This document shows positions 62,309 through 64,000 of a stretch of DNA of 64,000 bases, one piece after another. The stretch spans positions 1,674,001 through 1,738,000 of the forward strand of contig CP179212.1 of NCBI GenBank assembly GCA_051201675.1, given 5' to 3'. The stretch's first letter is position 1. Each line of letters starts with the position of its first letter. A program made the position numbers and the translations under genes. The notes under the pieces are model-generated. The model made no database searches and was not told where the DNA came from. It worked only from the letters and a program-made list of their open reading frames with translations. This DNA comes from HTCC2207 sp002685195 (lineage in GTDB: Bacteria > Pseudomonadota > Gammaproteobacteria > Pseudomonadales > Porticoccaceae).

Positions 62309-64000
62309 TCAGCTTCTTAGAGCCGCATTATCCGGGTCAAAGGCTGATTCAGAAATCACGGTGGCGCGTCGACGTTTTCCGAGTATTTCAATTTCCAATT
62401 CTGTTCCCTCTACCCCGTAGGCTACCTGCACTAAACCTAGCGCTAGGGACTTATTTACGCGAAACCCAAATCCGCCAGATGTCGCTCGGCCAACAAGCTC
62501 ACCGTCCTTATACAAACCTTCAGACCCCCGAGCATCAGCATCCTCAACATCATGAACTTCCAGGGTCACAAAACTATTAACGAACCCACGCTTTTGCCAA
62601 TCTAATAGGGCGGCCTTACCTACAAAATCACATTCTTTATCCAGCTTCACAAATCGATCTAGTCCTGACTCTAAAGCAGCATATTCAATTGACATTTCGC
62701 GTGGAATTAAACGATAGGATTTCTCCAGTCGCATGGAGTCCATTGCGCGTATACCAAAAGGCTTGATATCAAACTCAGCACCAGCCTTCATTAATTCGTC
62801 AAAAATATAGTTTTGCATCTCGATTGGATGATGGAGCTCCCATCCCAATTCGCCAACGAAGTTTACCCGCAGGGCCTCTGCCTGAGCATAACCAACATTG
62901 ATCGGCTTGCCCGTAAGCCACTTGAACTTATCATTAGACAAGTCGGTATCTGTCAGTTTTTGTAAGACCTCACGCGACTTGGGGCCAGCTAAGACCAAAA
63001 CACCCATTTGGGTGGTTATCTTTTGCAATTGAACTGAACCATCTTTAGGTGCTAGCTTAGTTAGGTAATCCCAATCATGACGCTCATTTGCACCAGCAAA
63101 CACCAAGTAATAACTATTTTTTGCACGCTTATAGATGGTGAATTCTGCCCGCACTCCGCCATTTAGCGAAAGCATATGACATAGACCGATCCGACCAATG
63201 GCCTTGGGAACATTGTTAGCCACAATGCTGTTTAACCACCCCTCTGCACCAGCTCCGGACACGGTGGCTTTTGAAAAAGCAGACATATCAAGCAACCCTA
63301 CTTTTTCATGGACATGACGGCATTCATTACCAACAAAATCAAAGTAGTTGGATCGACGGAACGAGTTTTTTTCAACAATGCGGCCATCAGATAGAGCTGT
63401 GGAATGGTTTTTATTCCACAGGGTGTCATCTTTATTAAGCTCTTGCTCTGTCAGGGCATAATTTGGAGGCGCAAACCAGTTGGGACGCTCCCAACCATAA
63501 ACACTGCCAAATACTGCTCCCAAGTCTTTCATTCGATCATAACAGGGTGCTGTTTTAAGGGGTCTTGCCGCGCTGCGCTCTTCATCGGGGTAGTGATTTT
63601 TAAACACGTGATCGTAGGCTTCTTCATTTTTGCTACGCAAATAACCACGGGTGGCATAGGGGCCAAATCGGCGCGGATCAACACCCATCATGTCGACTGT
63701 GGGCTCTCCATCCACTATCCATTCGGCCAATTGCCATCCGGCACCACCGGCGGCAGTAATACCAAAACTATGACCTTCATTTAGCCAGAAATTTTTCAAT
63801 CCCCAAGCGGGGCCAACAATCGGGTTGCCATCTGGCGTGTAGGCAATAGCACCGTTATAAATTGTTTTGACGCCAACTTCTGCAAATGCTGGAACACGCT
63901 CCATGCAAGCTTCAACATGAGGCATTAGACGATCTAAATCACCGTTAAATAGCTCATACTCTGACTCGGCACTGGGGCCGTCTACATAACAACAGGGAGC
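62309..64000 (-). CDS. Dimethylglycine dehydrogenase-like FAD/GcvT protein (N-terminus beyond right edge)
   Basis: 564 codons open to the edge (no start in window). End of the FAD domain with IAYTPDGNPIVGPAWGLKN and GHSFGITAAGGAGWQLAEW; then the GcvT-like THF-binding half (LLDMSAFSKATVSGAGAEGW, VNFVGELGWELHHP, GIRAMDSMRLEKSYRL). Oxidises an N-methyl group and transfers it to THF. Upstream of the corrinoid operon by 142 bp on the same strand, fitting dimethylglycine to sarcosine conversion. Confidence 0.85.
   Translation of the reverse strand, partial: APCCYVDGPSAESEYELFNGDLDRLMPHVEACMERVPAFAEVGVKTIYNGAIAYTPDGNPIVGPAWGLKNFWLNEGHSFGITAAGGAGWQLAEWIVDGEPTVDMMGVDPRRFGPYATRGYLRSKNEEAYDHVFKNHYPDEERSAARPLKTAPCYDRMKDLGAVFGSVYGWERPNWFAPPNYALTEQELNKDDTLWNKNHSTALSDGRIVEKNSFRRSNYFDFVGNECRHVHEKVGLLDMSAFSKATVSGAGAEGWLNSIVANNVPKAIGRIGLCHMLSLNGGVRAEFTIYKRAKNSYYLVFAGANERHDWDYLTKLAPKDGSVQLQKITTQMGVLVLAGPKSREVLQKLTDTDLSNDKFKWLTGKPINVGYAQAEALRVNFVGELGWELHHPIEMQNYIFDELMKAGAEFDIKPFGIRAMDSMRLEKSYRLIPREMSIEYAALESGLDRFVKLDKECDFVGKAALLDWQKRGFVNSFVTLEVHDVEDADARGSEGLYKDGELVGRATSGGFGFRVNKSLALGLVQVAYGVEGTELEIEILGKRRRATVISESAFDPDNAALRS

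Overview
The window reads as chromosome of a marine-type gammaproteobacterium. Gene orders such as gyrA / mtaD-ubiG-mupP-yciK, yciO-scpA-scpB-rluB, smc-zipA-ligA, ccmABCDEFGHI and rpsU-yqeY-dnaG-rpoD-tRNA-Ile2 are those of Pseudomonadales and Cellvibrionales-like lineages. Base composition is moderate, with AT-rich stretches between 36 and 43 kb. The sequence alone does not fix genus. No rRNA operon, CRISPR array, phage or complete insertion sequence was seen.

Layout. 1-36.3 kb is conserved housekeeping DNA: the 5' part of gyrA; S-adenosylhomocysteine/methylthioadenosine deaminase, ubiquinone and peptidoglycan-recycling genes; condensin partners scpAB; a pdxJ-centred run; ligA, zipA and smc; the full System I cytochrome c maturation operon; cca; folate genes; tsaD; and the rpsU-yqeY-dnaG-rpoD macromolecular synthesis region ending in tRNA-Ile2(CAU).

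36.3-42.9 kb is an accessory island at the 3' end of that tRNA. Four copies of the tRNA, all on the + strand, lie within 3.1 kb: one intact, one with a destroyed acceptor stem, one full-length but degenerate, and one 49-nt 3' fragment. Between them sit short cargo genes, all on the - strand: two small membrane proteins, a metallo-beta-lactamase-fold lipoprotein and a VOC protein. The VOC and MBL genes have stop codons inside imperfect palindromes. Upstream of the VOC gene, and divergent from it, are a LexA-like box, a ribosome-binding site and 14 codons resembling the start of an integron integrase, cut off exactly where tRNA copy 3 begins. I read this as a decayed integron platform entangled with tRNA-Ile2 duplications. 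An HD-domain oxygenase-like gene, an Ntn amidase and a broken TPR/2OG oxygenase gene follow.

42.9-47.3 kb holds a beta-propeller lipoprotein, an HSDL2-like dehydrogenase and fumC.

47.4-64 kb is a methylated-amine catabolic region. It has heterotetrameric sarcosine oxidase (soxBDAG), two convergent GlxA/AraC-type regulators, and a corrinoid methyl-transfer operon: a non-pyrrolysine MttB-family methyltransferase, a B12 protein, a methyl-THF:corrinoid-type methyltransferase, a RACo-like reductive activator, a MetF-like reductase, a DUF1638 protein and a small conserved protein. Upstream is a dimethylglycine dehydrogenase-like flavoenzyme running off the right edge. Together they suggest stepwise demethylation of a quaternary amine such as glycine betaine to dimethylglycine, sarcosine and glycine, with methyl groups entering the tetrahydrofolate pool. 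An oxygen-using organism doing the first step through a corrinoid is the most interesting metabolic feature.
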